From Aureimonas sp. SK2 (lineage in GTDB: Bacteria > Pseudomonadota > Alphaproteobacteria > Rhizobiales > Rhizobiaceae): DNA of 64,000 bases. Of this stretch, positions 63,036 to 64,000 are shown in pieces (within the stretch, counting starts at the first letter, position 1; the number at the start of each line of letters is the position of its first letter). The stretch covers positions 124,001 to 188,000 of the forward strand of contig NZ_JAPZDS010000009.1 in the NCBI RefSeq assembly GCF_029813115.1, given 5' to 3'. Under the pieces are notes generated by a model, which saw only the letters and a program-made list of their open reading frames with translations, did no database searches and was not told the origin of the DNA. The position numbers were made by a program, and so were the translations under genes.

Positions 63036-63431
63036 TCAGGCCGACGGGGTCGTCAGTCGCTCCGCCGTAAGCACCTTCGGCCGGAGCGTCCCGGTCTTCG
63101 CCCGGATGCGAGCCGTCGAGGCAACGCCGGGGCGACCGGGGAAAGCCTTATGCACGGCACGCTGAATTTCATCCGCCCCCGGCCCGTCGACGGCCAACAG
63201 AAGGATCGCCGCGTCGGCCAGCGCCTCTCGGATCGCGGCGTCGGATGCCTCCGGCCGTCCGGCGGCCTTCGCCTCCTTGGCCCTCGCGCGCTGCCGCCTC
63301 TTGCTCTCCCGGTCGTACGCCGTCCTGTCGGCTGGCGACAGTTCTCGCACCGTCGGCTTTGCCCCCGCCTTCAGCGCCTTGTAGAGGGCCGCCAGCGCCT
63401 CGGTCTGCGGGTCCTTCGTCGTCTCGGTCAT
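63036..63431 (-). CDS. Basic hypothetical protein, 131 aa
   Basis: ATG at 63431 follows CAGGGAGGACGAC. Residues 38-60 (TAYDRESKRRQRARAKEAKA) are strongly basic, and the rest is helical with DEIQRAVHKAFPGR. A DNA-binding regulator or replication accessory is possible. Class A promoter at 63458-63486 with a palindrome just upstream. No family recognised. Confidence 0.55.
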   Translation of the reverse strand: MTETTKDPQTEALAALYKALKAGAKPTVRELSPADRTAYDRESKRRQRARAKEAKAAGRPEASDAAIREALADAAILLLAVDGPGADEIQRAVHKAFPGRPGVASTARIRAKTGTLRPKVLTAERLTTPSA

Positions 63432-63457
63432 GTCGTCCTCCCTGTCGGCACATCTTC

Positions 63458-63486
63458 AGCGTGGGGCGCCGGCAGGCAAAACGCAA
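63458..63486 (-). promoter_or_regulatory. Class A promoter for the 63431 operon
   Basis: TTGCGT (63486-63481), 17-bp spacer with GCCGGC, CACGCT (63463-63458). Confidence 0.6.
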
Positions 63487-63492
63487 CCTGTC

Positions 63493-63508
63493 GTCGGACA
63501 TGTCCGAC
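63493..63508. promoter_or_regulatory. 16-bp palindrome GTCGGACATGTCCGAC, likely operator
   Basis: Perfect palindrome seven bases upstream of the class A -35 at 63486, a typical activator or repressor position. Confidence 0.55.
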
Positions 63509-64000
63509 ACGAAAAAAGTCGGCCCTGGAACGGGCTTCATTCCCTCCGGGAGAGACCCTCCCTGTTCGTCGGCGAACGCGCGAGCGAGGATCCCATCAGC
63601 GCGGAGCGCGAAGGCTTCCGGCGGCGCGAGCGGGAGACCTCCTTCGCGGGAGCGTCGGCGACACCTCGCGGAGAGGGGGACGACGGGGAAGGGTCGGACG
63701 ACCTGCCGCGCAGCGGGAAAGGCGCGGGGCGCGACGGGAAGGGGCGGGGCGGTTCTCGTCGGCACGGCCTTGCCCAAAACCCCGCGAAGCGGCACGGCAA
63801 TCGAGAGACCCTCGCGGAGCGGCTGTCGGCTGGCTCGCGCGTCGGGATCCTAAAGGCGCGAGCGGGAGGACTCCTGCACGGGGAGAATCCTACAGGGGCC
63901 AGAGCCCTCGTTGACTCATACTTAGTATCGTCCAGACGGGTCGGTCAAAAACCCCCGGTTTTCTGCGTTTTTCGAGGGCATTTGAACGCGCATCGCACGG
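63509..64000. other. Right-end gene-poor region
   Basis: No supported gene. Repeated GCGAGCGGGAG-like words and GC-rich direct repeats fill 63570-63880. An AT-rich patch with TTGACT and the palindrome ATACTTAGTAT (63911-63928) follows. A plus-strand unit may start near the edge. This could be an early control region or replication origin; undecided. Confidence 0.3.

Larger units (their letters stand above)
240..64000. mobile_element. Lambda-like siphovirus prophage (left end and most of the element; right end not reached)
   Basis: A continuous run of phage genes starts just after the tRNA-Pro 3' end. It includes TerS/TerL, gpW, a lambda-type portal, protease-scaffold, gpD- and gpE-like head proteins, FII-, U-, V-, G/GT- and H-like tail proteins, and muramidase with spanins. 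Recurrent promoter-like boxes tie the accessory genes to the same element. No integrase, excisionase, CI-type repressor or replication protein was recognised. The left boundary is inferred from tRNA position only. Confidence 0.85.

Noticed and set aside
1-64000. CRISPR arrays
   Set aside because: The dispersed palindromes are irregularly spaced by kilobases with no regular spacers. No array-like periodicity was seen.

Overview
The window is GC-rich (judged by eye, no count run). It starts in host chromosome and then runs almost entirely through a large lambda-like siphovirus prophage, which appears to continue past the right edge. Two tRNA genes mark the host flank: a tRNA-Gln(UUG) cut by the left edge, and a complete tRNA-Pro(CGG) at 163-239 whose 3' end faces the prophage and is the likely attachment site. 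No integrase, replication helicase or polymerase was recognised, so those modules are probably to the right. Codon use, HWE-type kinase, PRC-barrel and MHYT proteins and GANTC-containing repeats suggest an alphaproteobacterium, perhaps Methylobacterium-like. This is an inference from style, not a match to a genome.

Layout. 240-11,100: small phage accessory genes, a metallophosphoesterase-DUF433 fusion, a type IIG-like restriction-methylation protein, an orphan AbiEii-type nucleotidyltransferase and a small adenine methyltransferase. 11,100-16,400 (minus strand): a lysis operon (XRE regulator, muramidase, i-spanin, overlapping o-spanin) preceded by an HTH/metallophosphoesterase pair. 16,400-20,000: small genes and a full-length MHYT-PAS-GGDEF-EAL protein. 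20,026-39,249 (minus strand): the virion module, in order TerS, TerL, gpW, portal, [cargo], protease-scaffold, decoration protein, major capsid, head-tail joining, tail terminator, major tail protein, tail chaperones G/GT with a programmed -1 frameshift, tape measure, tail tip. 39,378-51,000: a three-domain protein (NPG-motif region, DUF6508, GIY-YIG), a repeat-flanked histidine kinase/response regulator pair, two adjacent PD-(D/E)XK-like genes, a membrane SNase-like protein, and a DUF3644/HEPN protein facing an apparent non-coding RNA. 51,000-63,431: two plus-strand small operons and a long, tightly overlapped minus-strand operon that includes a PP-loop (PAPS reductase family) gene.

Two recurrent upstream elements organise transcription. 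Class A is TTGnnn, a 16-18 bp spacer usually holding CCGG or GCCGGC, then an nAnnnT hexamer (mostly CACGCT or AACGCT). It precedes at least 13 accessory or early genes. Class B is a conserved GTCGAAWGTTGCRC-like box upstream of TerS, protease, tail terminator, lysis operon and a few others, so it looks late-specific. A third repeat family, GGAGTCTCG...CGAGACTCC, has GANTC sites in both arms. It recurs about nine times, twice inside coding sequence in the same frame. Most genes are translationally coupled by 1-4 bp overlaps.

The best candidates for undescribed biology are the HEPN-DUF3644/ncRNA locus (46.5-48.5 kb), the paired nuclease-fold cassette (44.5-45.8 kb), the repeat-bounded two-component cassette (42.5-44.3 kb), and the class A/class B regulatory code.
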